Shown piece after piece: positions 17,727-26,664 of a DNA stretch of 64,000 bases. Source of the stretch: Martinezella tropici (lineage in GTDB: Bacteria > Pseudomonadota > Alphaproteobacteria > Rhizobiales > Rhizobiaceae); contig JUHI01000003.1 in assembly GCA_000799755.1 (NCBI GenBank), forward strand, positions 62,001-126,000, written 5' to 3'. The translations under genes and the position numbers were made by a program. Below the pieces are notes generated by a model. It had not been told where the DNA came from. It saw nothing but the letters and a program-made list of their open reading frames with translations, and did no database searches. Position 1 is the stretch's first letter; every line of letters starts with the position of its first letter.

Positions 17727-18472
17727 GCCGCACCTCCGTTGACTGACGGTGCCGGTCGCTGGCCGAGATAGAGCTCAGCCACGACGGGGTCGTTCCAAAG
17801 CTCCGATGCAATGCCTTCATGCCTGTCCTTGCCCTCGACTAGAACATAGGCGCGATCGCCAATGGCCAGCGCCGCCTTTGCATTTTGCTCGACCAGCAGA
17901 ATGGTCACGCCCGACTTGCGGATCTCGGTCAGCATGTCGAAAACCATCGAGACGAACTTCGGCGAGAGGCCCGCCGAGGGTTCATCGAGAACGAGAAGCT
18001 TTGGATGAACGATGAGGGCACGCGCAACGGCCAGCATCTGCCGCTGTCCTCCGGAAAGATTGCCGGCCGCGATGCGACGATGGCGCGCGAGATCTGGAAA
18101 GGTCGCATACATTTCCTCGATGCGAACAGGCACTTCCTTCGGCTTCAGAATGCCGCCGGCAACCTTCAGATTGTCTTCGACGGACATCAGCGGGAAGACA
18201 TTTTCCGTCTGCGGCACAAAGGCGAGGCCGAGCCGCACCATGTTATGTGCCGGCGCGCGGGTGATCTCGGTGCCGGCGAGTTTCACCGAACCGCTTTCAA
18301 CTGGAACAAGGCCCGCAATCGCCTTGATAAAGCTCGATTTTCCGGCGCCGTTTGGACCAAGGACGACGACGATCTCTTTTTCCGCAACGGTGATCGAGGC
18401 ACCGCGCACAATGGGCACGCCAGGCTCGTACCCGGCGACGAGATCTCGAACGATGAGCACGGGTTCGCTCAT
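17723..18472 (-). CDS. livF: ABC ATPase LivF
   Basis: A 249-residue ATP-binding subunit. Walker A is GPNGAGKSSF, the signature is LSGGQRQML and Walker B is LLVLDEPSAG. The domain order and the C-terminal EGIASELWNDPVVAELYLG identify LivF. The start MSEPVLIVRD overlaps the livG stop by four bases. Confidence 0.92.
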   Translation of the reverse strand: MSEPVLIVRDLVAGYEPGVPIVRGASITVAEKEIVVVLGPNGAGKSSFIKAIAGLVPVESGSVKLAGTEITRAPAHNMVRLGLAFVPQTENVFPLMSVEDNLKVAGGILKPKEVPVRIEEMYATFPDLARHRRIAAGNLSGGQRQMLAVARALIVHPKLLVLDEPSAGLSPKFVSMVFDMLTEIRKSGVTILLVEQNAKAALAIGDRAYVLVEGKDRHEGIASELWNDPVVAELYLGQRPAPSVNGGAA

Positions 18473-19266
18473 GCCGCGCCTCCCAAATAAGCTTCGATGA
18501 CGCGCGGATCGCGAGCAACCTCTTCCGGCGTCCCCTCGCAAAGAAGCTGGCCGCTCGCCATGACGAGCACGCGATGACAGAGCCGCGTCACCATATCGAT
18601 ATTGTGCTCGATCAGCAGAAAGGTGACGCCGCGCTGGTTGATATCGCGGATGCGGTCGATAATCGTCTCCAGAAGCGTGGCATTGACGCCGGCAGCGGGT
18701 TCATCGAGCAGAATGAGGGCGGGATCGGCCATCATGACGCGAGCAAGCTCCAGAAGCTTGCGCTGTCCACCGGACAGAACGCGCGCGGGTTCATGCGCCA
18801 GACGTGTCAGGTGAACGAGATCCAGCAGTTCCATCGCCTTTGAATGAGCCGCCCTCTCCTGCTCCGCGACTTTCCACGGGCGCAGGAAATTCGACAGCAA
18901 GCGCTCGCCCGCCTGATCCTGTGCAGCCAGCATGACATTGTCGAGAAGTGTCAGATTGGGGAAGGGCCGCGGAATCTGAAATGTGCGTCCGAGACCGCGG
19001 CCGATCCGGCGGTGCGCCGCCTCACCGGCAACTGGCGTGCCATTCAACGTGATCTCGCCACTGGTGGGAGCAACGCTGCCGGCCAGCAGATCGAACATCG
19101 TCGTCTTGCCGGCTCCATTCGGGCCGATCAATCCCAGGATTTCGCCTTGCCGCACATCGAACGAAACATCGCCGACGGCAGTGATGCCGCCGAACCGGCG
19201 CACCACGTTCTTTGCGCTCAGAACCGGCCGAGCGTCCTCGCCATGTCGTTCAGTGGTCGTACTCAT
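18469..19266 (-). CDS. livG: ABC ATPase LivG
   Basis: A 265-residue ATP-binding subunit and the first gene of the minus-strand operon. Walker A is GPNGAGKTTM, the signature is LSGGQRKLL and Walker B is LILLDEPAAG. The long spacing between Walker A and signature, with RIGRGLGRTFQIPRPFPNLT, is typical of LivG. AGAGGG precedes the ATG. The matching binding-protein gene lies on the other side of the locus at 22500, and the GntR gene between them is divergent. Confidence 0.92.
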   Translation of the reverse strand: MSTTTERHGEDARPVLSAKNVVRRFGGITAVGDVSFDVRQGEILGLIGPNGAGKTTMFDLLAGSVAPTSGEITLNGTPVAGEAAHRRIGRGLGRTFQIPRPFPNLTLLDNVMLAAQDQAGERLLSNFLRPWKVAEQERAAHSKAMELLDLVHLTRLAHEPARVLSGGQRKLLELARVMMADPALILLDEPAAGVNATLLETIIDRIRDINQRGVTFLLIEHNIDMVTRLCHRVLVMASGQLLCEGTPEEVARDPRVIEAYLGGAA

Positions 19267-19319
19267 GAGATCCCTCTGGCCGGAAAGCGATCATTGCGCT
19301 TCCCTGATTATTTGATTTG

Positions 19320-19340
19320 TGATCACACTTGCATTGATCA
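19320..19340. promoter_or_regulatory. Candidate GntR/FCD operator between livG and its regulator
   Basis: Two TGATCA palindromes (19320-19325 and 19335-19340) are spaced 15 bases apart in the 121-base divergent region. The position suits control of both the transporter operon and the regulator with its downstream genes. Confidence 0.4.
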
Positions 19341-19387
19341 CGCTAATCAGCTTTAATCCACTCTGCAAGCCGAAAAAGGGATTTCGA

Positions 19388-20122
19388 ATGCAAAAGGCCG
19401 CCGCAGAGAAGAGCGATCCGATTGCCGCACAGCTTGCGCCCGTTGGCCGTGAGACGGTTCAAGACCGGGTTTACTCCGAGCTGCGCCGCGCGCTGATCGG
19501 CGGCCTTTTCGAGCCGAGCCAGGTGCTGACGATCCGAGGCCTTGCCGACGCATTGATGACCAGCACCATGCCGGTGCGCGAGGCGCTCGGCCGGCTGATC
19601 ACCGAAAAGGCGCTGGAAGCCCTCCCCAACCGATCCGTTCGCGTGCCGCCGATCACGCTCGAGCGCATGGACGACCTCTTGCGTGCCCGCATTCTGATCG
19701 AAGGCGAGGCGATCGCGCTTGCAGCGACCCGCATGACCGCGCGCCAGATTTCCACCATCGAAAGCATGCTTGGCGAATGGGACGAGATGCGCGCCCTCAA
19801 GCACAAGAAGGATGTCGACCGCGAGGTGACGCTCAATCAGGCTTTCCACTTCGAGATCTATCGCGCCTGCGGCTCGGCTGTGTTGATCCCGATGATCGAG
19901 AGCCTATGGCTGCAATCAGGTCCCTGTATCCGTGTCGCAATCTACGCCTTCTCCGACGCCGGCGAGGTCGACACTGCCCATTATCACCGCACCATCGTCA
20001 AGGCGATGGCCGCACAGGATGCCAAAGAAGCCCGCAATGCGCTGGTCGCAGATATCAGCCGGCCCTTCACCTTCCTGCGCAGCAAACTGGAAGCAGAAGC
20101 GAAGAAGGGCCTATCCATATGA
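19388..20122 (+). CDS. GntR/FCD regulator of the transporter locus
   Basis: A 244-residue FadR-subfamily regulator. The winged HTH spans about 20-85 (VYSELRRALIGGLFEPSQVL, then RGLADALMTSTMPVREALGRL), and a helical FCD ligand domain spans about 95-235. FCD domains bind small carboxylates, often with a metal held by histidines; FHFEIYRACG and HYHRTIVKAM supply candidates. ATG 19388 follows AAAGGG. The gene leads a tight plus-strand operon (the next start overlaps its stop) and faces livGFHM, so it probably represses both until the substrate is present. Confidence 0.88.
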   Translation: MQKAAAEKSDPIAAQLAPVGRETVQDRVYSELRRALIGGLFEPSQVLTIRGLADALMTSTMPVREALGRLITEKALEALPNRSVRVPPITLERMDDLLRARILIEGEAIALAATRMTARQISTIESMLGEWDEMRALKHKKDVDREVTLNQAFHFEIYRACGSAVLIPMIESLWLQSGPCIRVAIYAFSDAGEVDTAHYHRTIVKAMAAQDAKEARNALVADISRPFTFLRSKLEAEAKKGLSI

Positions 20123-20607
20123 GCCAGCGCGCCATCAAGATCTCCGAACCACGCTCCGGTCTCAACGTCCATGCGCCGCTGCTGGATGCCAAGTCGCCGG
20201 ACAATGCAGCCTTTCTGTGGACATATCTCAGCGAGCCGCGTGTGGTCGGCGGCATTCATGCGATGTGGACCGGCCCGGAAATCTCCTGCCCTGTCCCGCC
20301 GGCGCATCTGATAGGCGCTTCCTATGCGAGCGCCCTGCCGGCGGAGAATGCAACGCTGACACCACAGCCCGGCGATATCATATTGAGCTATGTGCCTCCG
20401 CGCATGTGGGGCGGCAACCCCGACGCCATTTTCGATATCGGCCTGTTTTATGGACAAGGTGCTCGCCTGCTGTTCCCCATCGGCTGGCTTGCCGGCAGCG
20501 TCGTCGCCCAGGTCCGTCCCGACGAACGAGAAGATTTCGCCGCAGCCTGCGGCGTCATTCGCCGCAACGGCGCCTGCGAAGTCACCTTCGAGCGCGCGGA
20601 GATATGA
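20119..20607 (+). CDS. DUF3830 (cyclophilin-like) protein
   Basis: A 162-residue cytoplasmic protein. LTPQPGDIILSYVPP and the block around GLFYGQGARLLFPIGWLAG resemble the DUF3830 family, which has a cyclophilin-like barrel and is often found next to ABC importers. No enzyme activity is established for the family. The ATG overlaps the regulator stop by four bases, so it is translationally coupled to it. Confidence 0.65.
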   Translation: MSQRAIKISEPRSGLNVHAPLLDAKSPDNAAFLWTYLSEPRVVGGIHAMWTGPEISCPVPPAHLIGASYASALPAENATLTPQPGDIILSYVPPRMWGGNPDAIFDIGLFYGQGARLLFPIGWLAGSVVAQVRPDEREDFAAACGVIRRNGACEVTFERAEI

Positions 20608-20608
20608 G

Positions 20609-20962
20609 ATGACCGCACCAGTCGACGACAGTTTCGAGCTGTTCGATCTCAGGGTCGAGGCCGTCATACCTGAGGGCAAGCCGATCTATTGCGGCGCCAA
20701 GCCGGGCGACTATTTCGAGCTCAAGGGCGAAATGCTGTCCCTGCCGCCGGGACAGGGCTTTTCGATCTATTCGATATCCGCCGTCCTGCCGTTGCTCGCG
20801 GCCAAACAGCGACCAACCCATAAGAACGACTGGATGACCTCGGATGCGGAAATCGCCTGCCCCGACCCCAACTGCGCGAGCCGGCTGCGGATCGTCAGAA
20901 CGAGCAAGCGGCGGTTCAGCCATGCCGAAACGACGGCCGTGCCGTTGCCTGAAGGAGAATGA
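20609..20962 (+). CDS. TIGR04076 family protein
   Basis: A 117-residue protein. FDLRVEAVIPEGKPIYCGAK, then GDYFELKG and PPGQGFSIYSISAVLPLLAAKQ, and finally SDAEIACPDPN are the family hallmarks. Two cysteines in the C-terminal half could bind metal. Function unknown. It follows the DUF3830 gene at once and overlaps the start of the aldo/keto reductase gene by four bases. Confidence 0.75.
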   Translation: MTAPVDDSFELFDLRVEAVIPEGKPIYCGAKPGDYFELKGEMLSLPPGQGFSIYSISAVLPLLAAKQRPTHKNDWMTSDAEIACPDPNCASRLRIVRTSKRRFSHAETTAVPLPEGE

Positions 20963-22023
20963 ACCGCATGACCGCCAAGACTTTTGAGCTCAGCCCCGGA
21001 TATAAGATCTCCCGCGTCATCCGCGGCGGCTGGCAGCTTGCCGGAGGACACGGCGCCATCGATCGCGTCCAGGCCGTCACCGACCTGATCGCCGCCTTCG
21101 ACGTCGGCATCCGCACCTATGATTGCGCCGATATCTATACCGGGGTCGAGGAACTGATCGGCGAGGCACGGGAGCGGCTTCGCAATGAACGCGGCGCGGA
21201 AGCCGCAGGTGCCATGAAGGTGCACACGAAGCTGGTGCCCGATCTTGAGAAACTGGCAACGATCAGCCGCGATTATATTCGCGGCATCGTCGACAAATCG
21301 CTACGCAAGCTGAAAACCGAGCAGCTCGACCTGGTGCAGTTTCACTGGTGGGACTACGCCCTGCCCGGCTATCTCGAAGCGCTGAGCTGGCTGGACGAGA
21401 TGCGCCGGGAAGGCAAGGTGCGCAATGTCGGCACAACCAACTTCGACACGCCGCATATTGCCGAGATCCTAGCTGCCGGCATTCCGCTTGTCAGTCAGCA
21501 GCTGCAATATTCGGTTCTGGATCAGCGGCCGTCGCACAGCCTCGCCAAGCTGGCGGCTGAAAACGACGTTAGATTCCTCTGCTACGGCTCGGTGGCAGGC
21601 GGCTTCCTTAGCGACAAATGGCTGGGGCAGCCCGAGCCCGAGATGCCGCTCGAGAATCGCTCTCTCGTAAAATACAAGCTGATCATCGACGATTTCGGCG
21701 ACTGGGAGCTGTTCCAATCGCTGCTCGGTGCGCTGAAGGCCGTCGGTGATCGCCATGGCGTCGATATCGCCACGATCGCCAGCGCCTGGGTGCTGGAACA
21801 GCCGCAGGTGGCCGCCGTCATCGTCGGCGCGCGCAACCAGGCGCATGCGCTCGCCAATGCAAAGATTATGGATATCTCGCTCTCGGACGAAGACCGTGGG
21901 CAGATCTCGGACATTATCGCCCAGAGCCCGGGTCTTGAAGGTGATGTGTACACGCTAGAGCGTGACCGCGCCGGCAGGCACGGCTCGATCATGCACTACA
22001 ACCTCAATGCAGGAAAAGTATGA
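20959..22023 (+). CDS. Aldo/keto reductase
   Basis: A 354-residue NADPH-dependent TIM-barrel oxidoreductase. The tetrad is visible as D and Y in TYDCADIYTGVEE, K in KVHTKLVP and H in LVQFHWWDY. The C-terminal part (PQVAAVIVGARNQAHALANA) binds the cofactor. Within this operon it probably reduces or oxidises an aldehyde or ketone formed from the imported compound. Starts overlap stops on both sides, which indicates coupled translation. Confidence 0.9.
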   Translation: MNRMTAKTFELSPGYKISRVIRGGWQLAGGHGAIDRVQAVTDLIAAFDVGIRTYDCADIYTGVEELIGEARERLRNERGAEAAGAMKVHTKLVPDLEKLATISRDYIRGIVDKSLRKLKTEQLDLVQFHWWDYALPGYLEALSWLDEMRREGKVRNVGTTNFDTPHIAEILAAGIPLVSQQLQYSVLDQRPSHSLAKLAAENDVRFLCYGSVAGGFLSDKWLGQPEPEMPLENRSLVKYKLIIDDFGDWELFQSLLGALKAVGDRHGVDIATIASAWVLEQPQVAAVIVGARNQAHALANAKIMDISLSDEDRGQISDIIAQSPGLEGDVYTLERDRAGRHGSIMHYNLNAGKV

Positions 22024-22448
22024 GCCAGGAATCGTCTCTCTTCAGGAAAGCCAGCGCCGAGGTCATCGACTTTCATCGCTTCTTCGAAGCCTGGTATGAT
22101 GCGGCAACCGCCGATGATACGGATTTCGGCCGCTGCGAACACACCTTCGGCCAAGCTTTTCATATGATCCCGCCGACAGGGCGCGTCTTCGACCGCCCGG
22201 AGACCATCGAGCTAATCCGGGCAAACCGGGCAAGCTTTCACGGCAATTTCAGCATCGAGATTTCCGATATCCGCGCGACCTTTGAGACGGAGGACATGAT
22301 CGTTCTCACCTATGTCGAGGCGCAGATGCGCGCCGGCAAATATAGCCGGCGTCAGGCAAGCGCGCTTTTCACCGCAAGTTCATCGGCGCCCAACGGTGTC
22401 GAATGGCAGCATCTGCATGAAACCTGGCTGCAGATGCCGGACAACTGA
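22020..22448 (+). CDS. SnoaL/NTF2-like protein
   Basis: A 142-residue small alpha+beta protein of the cone-shaped NTF2-like fold. FEAWYDAATADDTDF, GRVFDRPETIELIRANRASF and the final strand GVEWQHLHETWLQMP fit a SnoaL/DUF4440-like domain. Members act as isomerases, hydrolases or binding proteins. The role in this pathway is not known. Its start overlaps the reductase stop. Confidence 0.7.
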   Translation: MSQESSLFRKASAEVIDFHRFFEAWYDAATADDTDFGRCEHTFGQAFHMIPPTGRVFDRPETIELIRANRASFHGNFSIEISDIRATFETEDMIVLTYVEAQMRAGKYSRRQASALFTASSSAPNGVEWQHLHETWLQMPDN

Positions 22449-22499
22449 CAGGTTCCTAAAATCAAAATGAAAATCGTTGACCGAACAAGGGGAACAAAG

Positions 22500-23756
22500 A
22501 TGAAGAAGACGATATTTCAAATCACGACGGCTCTGGCCCTTCTGGCCGCAGCCGGTGTTGCCAATGCCGCCGACTGCAAGGTGACTGTGGGTCTCGTGAT
22601 GGAACTGACCGGTCCGGCCGGCGAATATGGCCAGGCCGGCGCGAAATCCGTCGAGATGGCCTTTCGTGACATCAATGCCGCCGGCGGCGTGCACGGCTGC
22701 GATCTGGTGACGGATACGCGCGACAGCCAGAGCCAGGGCAACGTCGCAGTCGACGCTGCCACGCAGCTCGTGCAGGTGAAGAAGGTTCCCGCTGTTATCG
22801 GCGGCATCATTTCTTCAGTCACGATCCCGATCCTGACCTCGGTCACTGCGCCCGCCAAGGTCGTGCAGATCTCGCCGGCCGCCTCTTCGCCGACGCTGAC
22901 GGCGCTCGGCCGTGAAGGCAAGACCAACGGCATCTTCTTCCGCACGATCACCTCGGACTCGCTGCAGGGCATCGCTGCCGCCAAATACGCGATCGACAAG
23001 GGCTTCAAGAAGCTGGCGATCATTCACGTCAACAGCGACTTCGGCGTCAACATGGTCGCTGAGTTCTCGAAGGCCTACAAGGCGCTCGGCGGCACGATCG
23101 TCTCGACCACGCCCTACAATGAGAAGCAGTCTAGCTATGCGTCGGAAGTCACCGCCGGCATGGCAGGCAGCCCGGATGGTCTCTATCTCGTCAGCACACC
23201 GGTCGACGGCGCCACGATTGCCCGCACCTGGATCTCGCAGGGCGGCCCGCAGAAATTCCTGCTCAATGACGGCATGAACAGCCCTGACTTCATCGACTCC
23301 GTTGGAGCCGATTACCTCAAGGATGCCTATGGAACGTCGTCCGGCACGACGCCGACGCCGTCGACCGACTACTTCAACAAGAACTACAAGGATTTCTCTG
23401 GCATCGAGCCGACCAACCCGGCCGCGGACCGCGCCTACGACGCTGGCGCGATCGTTGGTCTGGCTCTTGCGATCGCCGGCGACGACACGTCCAAGCTGAA
23501 GGACGACATCTACAAGGTCGTCGACCCGAAGGGCACGCCGATCTATGCCGGCAAGGACGAGTTCGCCAAGGCGCTGGGCCTCATCAAGGAAGGCAAGCCG
23601 ATCCGCTACGAAGGCGTCATCGGCCCGGTTTCCTTCGATCAGTATGGGGACATCACCGGCCCGTTCCGCCTGTGGAAGATCGCCGATGGCAAGGTCACGA
23701 CCGATGGTGAGCTAAAGATGGAAGACGTCGCAGCTCTCAAGGACAAGATCAAGTAA
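22500..23756 (+). CDS. Branched-chain-type ABC solute-binding protein (LivK-like)
   Basis: A 418-residue periplasmic binding protein with a Sec signal (MKKTIFQITTALALLAAAG to ANA). CKVTVGLVMELTGPAGEYGQ is the typical opening of type I periplasmic binding folds in this family. It should serve the divergent livGFHM genes. AGGGGA lies seven bases before ATG 22500; a longer frame from 22467 would bury the signal peptide. A 10-bp hairpin follows the stop. Confidence 0.92.
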   Translation: MKKTIFQITTALALLAAAGVANAADCKVTVGLVMELTGPAGEYGQAGAKSVEMAFRDINAAGGVHGCDLVTDTRDSQSQGNVAVDAATQLVQVKKVPAVIGGIISSVTIPILTSVTAPAKVVQISPAASSPTLTALGREGKTNGIFFRTITSDSLQGIAAAKYAIDKGFKKLAIIHVNSDFGVNMVAEFSKAYKALGGTIVSTTPYNEKQSSYASEVTAGMAGSPDGLYLVSTPVDGATIARTWISQGGPQKFLLNDGMNSPDFIDSVGADYLKDAYGTSSGTTPTPSTDYFNKNYKDFSGIEPTNPAADRAYDAGAIVGLALAIAGDDTSKLKDDIYKVVDPKGTPIYAGKDEFAKALGLIKEGKPIRYEGVIGPVSFDQYGDITGPFRLWKIADGKVTTDGELKMEDVAALKDKIK

Positions 23757-23780
23757 TCTGGCACAAGTCATTGAAAGCAT

Positions 23781-23808
23781 GACGAGGCGCGTGAAACGGC
23801 GCCTCGTC
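23781..23808 (+). promoter_or_regulatory. Hairpin behind the binding-protein gene
   Basis: GACGAGGCGC (23781-23790) pairs fully with 23799-23808 around an eight-base loop. An A-run, not a U-run, follows, so mRNA stabilisation or partial termination is more likely than full termination. Confidence 0.5.
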
Positions 23809-23892
23809 TAAAAAACATGGACCAGAGATTCCTTTCAGCGGCCGGCATATCGAGACAGCGATCTGGCATAGGTTTTGGAAGATCACCCGCTC

Positions 23893-25191
23893 ATGCCCAG
23901 CAGCATTGCCCGCCCCACCAATCCGACGCTCTGGACGCTGACGGCCAACCCGCCGCCGGAGCTTGTCCGCGAGCTGCCTTCACACTGCGATATGGTGGTG
24001 ATCGGCGGCGGGTTTACAGGCCTCACGGCGGCACTTCATCTTGCCCGCGCCGGCCGTTCCGTCTGCGTTCTGGAGGCGGGCCGCTTGGGCGCCGGCGCAA
24101 GCGGCATGAATGCCGGCTTCGTCGTTCCGAATTTCGCAAAGGCGGATCCAGCGACCGTTCGCCAAAAGCTGCCTCGCGATAAAGCCGACGCCCTTCTATC
24201 TCTCGTCGGCGCGGGAGCCGATCGGGTCTATACGACCATCGCCGAAGAAGGGATTGCCTGCGATGCAGCCCAGACCGGCTGGCTGCAGCCTGCCTATGGC
24301 GAGGCTATGGCCGACGTTCTGCGCAAACGCGCCCGCGATTGGGCGGAGCTTGGCCGTCCCGTCGAATTCCTCGAGGCCCGGGAGATCCAGAGCGAAACGG
24401 GAATGGATATCTATTCTGGCGGGTTGATCGATCATTCCGGCGGAACCATCCATCCGTTGAACTATCTCTATGGTCTTGCGCATGCCGTAACGCGGCATGG
24501 TGGCAAAGTCAGCGAAAGCAGCCCGGTGGATCGGGTCGAGCGACATGGCAGCATCTGGCGGATTGCCTTTGCGGGCCGGGAGATCGAGGCGGACAGCGTG
24601 CTTCTGGCGACGAACGCCTTTACGAGCGGTGTTGCGACCCGCATGGGGCGCACCGGCGTGCCGCTCAGGGTCTATCAGGTGGCGACCAAGCCAATCGAGA
24701 CGGAAACGGTTGCCCGTATCGCGCCGCACCGACGCCCGGTTGGCGATACGCGCTCCAATCTTTTTACCTATCGGCTAGACCGCGACAACAGGCTGATCAG
24801 CGGCGGCATGGCGATCAATCCGATCGGCGCCTTCGAGCGCGTCGGCTGCGCCGTCGTCGACCGGCTAGCATCCGAACTCCGCCTGCCGCGCCATCCAGGC
24901 GTGGAGATCGTCTGGACTGGGACGGCGATCATGACGCCGGATTTCCTGCCGCGTCTTTACCATTTTGGTGACGGCTTCTTTGGCGGGATCGGATGCAACG
25001 GCCGGGGTATCGCCATGACGGCGCAGCTCGGCCGGACGCTGGCGAGACTGGCCCTCGGCGAGACGGCGGATTCCCTGCCGATACCGCTTCAATCCAGCCG
25101 CCCCCTGCCATTCCACGGTTTCACGCCGGTCGTTGCTTCGCTTGCGCTGGCCCACGCACGCTTCGAAGACTGGCGAGCCGGTCGCCGCTAA
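23893..25191 (+). CDS. FAD-dependent amine/amino-acid oxidoreductase (DAO family)
   Basis: A 432-residue flavoenzyme. The Rossmann FAD site is VVIGGGFTGLTAALHLARAG at about residues 33-52, followed by the acidic VLEAGRLGAGASG. The C-terminal GIGCNGRGIAMTAQLGR is the second FAD-contact block of the DAO/DadA/PuuB family. It probably oxidises a secondary amine or D-amino acid. ATG 23893 is used; TTG 23875 is an alternative. As the last gene of the locus it suggests that the imported substrate contains an amine. Confidence 0.88.
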   Translation: MPSSIARPTNPTLWTLTANPPPELVRELPSHCDMVVIGGGFTGLTAALHLARAGRSVCVLEAGRLGAGASGMNAGFVVPNFAKADPATVRQKLPRDKADALLSLVGAGADRVYTTIAEEGIACDAAQTGWLQPAYGEAMADVLRKRARDWAELGRPVEFLEAREIQSETGMDIYSGGLIDHSGGTIHPLNYLYGLAHAVTRHGGKVSESSPVDRVERHGSIWRIAFAGREIEADSVLLATNAFTSGVATRMGRTGVPLRVYQVATKPIETETVARIAPHRRPVGDTRSNLFTYRLDRDNRLISGGMAINPIGAFERVGCAVVDRLASELRLPRHPGVEIVWTGTAIMTPDFLPRLYHFGDGFFGGIGCNGRGIAMTAQLGRTLARLALGETADSLPIPLQSSRPLPFHGFTPVVASLALAHARFEDWRAGRR

Positions 25192-25365
25192 CCGGTGGTA
25201 ACATCAATCTCTATCCGCATTGGCGTAGCCTTGGGCAGTAAATGACTATAAATTCTATAGAGAAAGGAATGAAGAGGCAGTCGCATTCCCAAAAACGAAA
25301 TGCCTTTCCTCGAAGCCCCGCTTTGAATGCTGCATCGTGGCGCCGAATGAAATCGGAGCCTGCTC

Positions 25366-26583
25366 ATGAACGCGCAATTGCACCATATCAACGCCACGCA
25401 TCCCGAGGCGGCCTTGCTGGAAACCGAGCAACAGGCGCTGGCCGTCGCGCAGGAGCTTGCCGCGCACTTTGCCGCCACCGCCTCGCAGCGCGATAGCGAG
25501 AGATTGCTGCCCTTTGCCGAAATGGATGCATTGGCACTATCCGGCCTGCTGGCGATTACCGTGCCCGAGGACTATGGCGGGCTCGATGTCTCGAATGCGA
25601 CGCTGGCCGAAATCACGGCAATCCTGGCACAGGCGGACGGCTCGTTAGGCCAGATACCGCAGAACCATTTCTACATTCTCGAAGCTTTGCGCATCGACGG
25701 TTCGGAAGATCAGAAACGCTATTTCTTCAGCCGGGCGCTCGCCGGAGATCGTTTCGGCAACGCCCTTTCGGAAAGGGGCACGAAGACGGTCGGGCATCAC
25801 AATACCCGCATCACCCGCGATGGTCCGGGCTATCGCATCAACGGCCGCAAGTTCTATTCGACCGGCGTTCTTTTCGCCGATTGGGTCACTGTATTCGCGC
25901 TCGATGAAGCCGACAAGCTTGTCATGGCCTTTGTTCCAAAAGGTACGGAAGGCGTTGAGATCATCGATGATTGGGACGGCTTCGGACAGCGCACCACCGG
26001 CAGCGGCACCACGGTCCTCAACAATGTCTATGTGAATGCCGATCATGTCGTGCTCCACCATAAGGGCTTCGAACGGCCGACGACGATCGGCTCCGTCGGC
26101 CAGATCATCCATGCCGGCGTCGATCTCGGCATTGCCCGGGCTGCCTTTGCCGAAACACTCGACTTCGTGAAGACGAGATCCCGTCCCTGGATGGATAGCG
26201 GCGTCGAGCGTGCAAGCGACGATCCGCTCACGATCGCCAAGGTCGGCCAGATCGCTATCCGACTGGAAGCTGCAACTGCGACCGTCGAGCGCGCCGGGCG
26301 CAAGGTCGATGCCGCGCAGGTCGAGACAACCGAAAAGAGAGTGGTCGAGGCAACGCTCGCCGTAGCGGCCGCCAAGGTGCTGACGACGGAAATCGCCATC
26401 GAGGCGACGAACACCCTGTTCGAGCTTGCCGGTACGGCCTCGGTCAAGCTCGACCTCAACCTCGATAGGCACTGGCGCAATGCGCGCACGCATACGCTTC
26501 ATGACCCTGTTCGCTGGAAATATCACGTCGTCGGCAATTATCACCTCAACGATGTGATTCCGCCGAAGAACGGCGCGCTTTGA
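25366..26583 (+). CDS. sfnB: SfnB-type acyl-CoA dehydrogenase-like flavoenzyme
   Basis: A 405-residue protein with the acyl-CoA dehydrogenase fold: helical N-domain, middle barrel (NALSERGTKTVGHHNTRIT) and C-terminal helical bundle. The whole sequence resembles SfnB/DszC-like flavin-dependent enzymes used to obtain sulfur from sulfones and related compounds. Such enzymes use FMNH2 supplied by a reductase. The 174 bases upstream contain no gene. It stands alone, with a bidirectional terminator against ftsZ2. Confidence 0.8.
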   Translation: MNAQLHHINATHPEAALLETEQQALAVAQELAAHFAATASQRDSERLLPFAEMDALALSGLLAITVPEDYGGLDVSNATLAEITAILAQADGSLGQIPQNHFYILEALRIDGSEDQKRYFFSRALAGDRFGNALSERGTKTVGHHNTRITRDGPGYRINGRKFYSTGVLFADWVTVFALDEADKLVMAFVPKGTEGVEIIDDWDGFGQRTTGSGTTVLNNVYVNADHVVLHHKGFERPTTIGSVGQIIHAGVDLGIARAAFAETLDFVKTRSRPWMDSGVERASDDPLTIAKVGQIAIRLEAATATVERAGRKVDAAQVETTEKRVVEATLAVAAAKVLTTEIAIEATNTLFELAGTASVKLDLNLDRHWRNARTHTLHDPVRWKYHVVGNYHLNDVIPPKNGAL

Positions 26584-26590
26584 CGTATAG

Positions 26591-26618
26591 AAAAAGCCCC
26601 GTCGCAGGCGCCGGGGCT
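26591..26618. terminator. Bidirectional terminator between sfnB and ftsZ2
   Basis: AGCCCCG (26595-26601) pairs with CGGGGCT (26612-26618). On the minus strand the stem is followed by TTTTTC, a good U-run for the ftsZ2 transcript. Confidence 0.8.
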
Positions 26619-26664
26619 CTAATGCAATCGAAGGAATAAATCAGGACTACCAAGCCCAAGCCCG

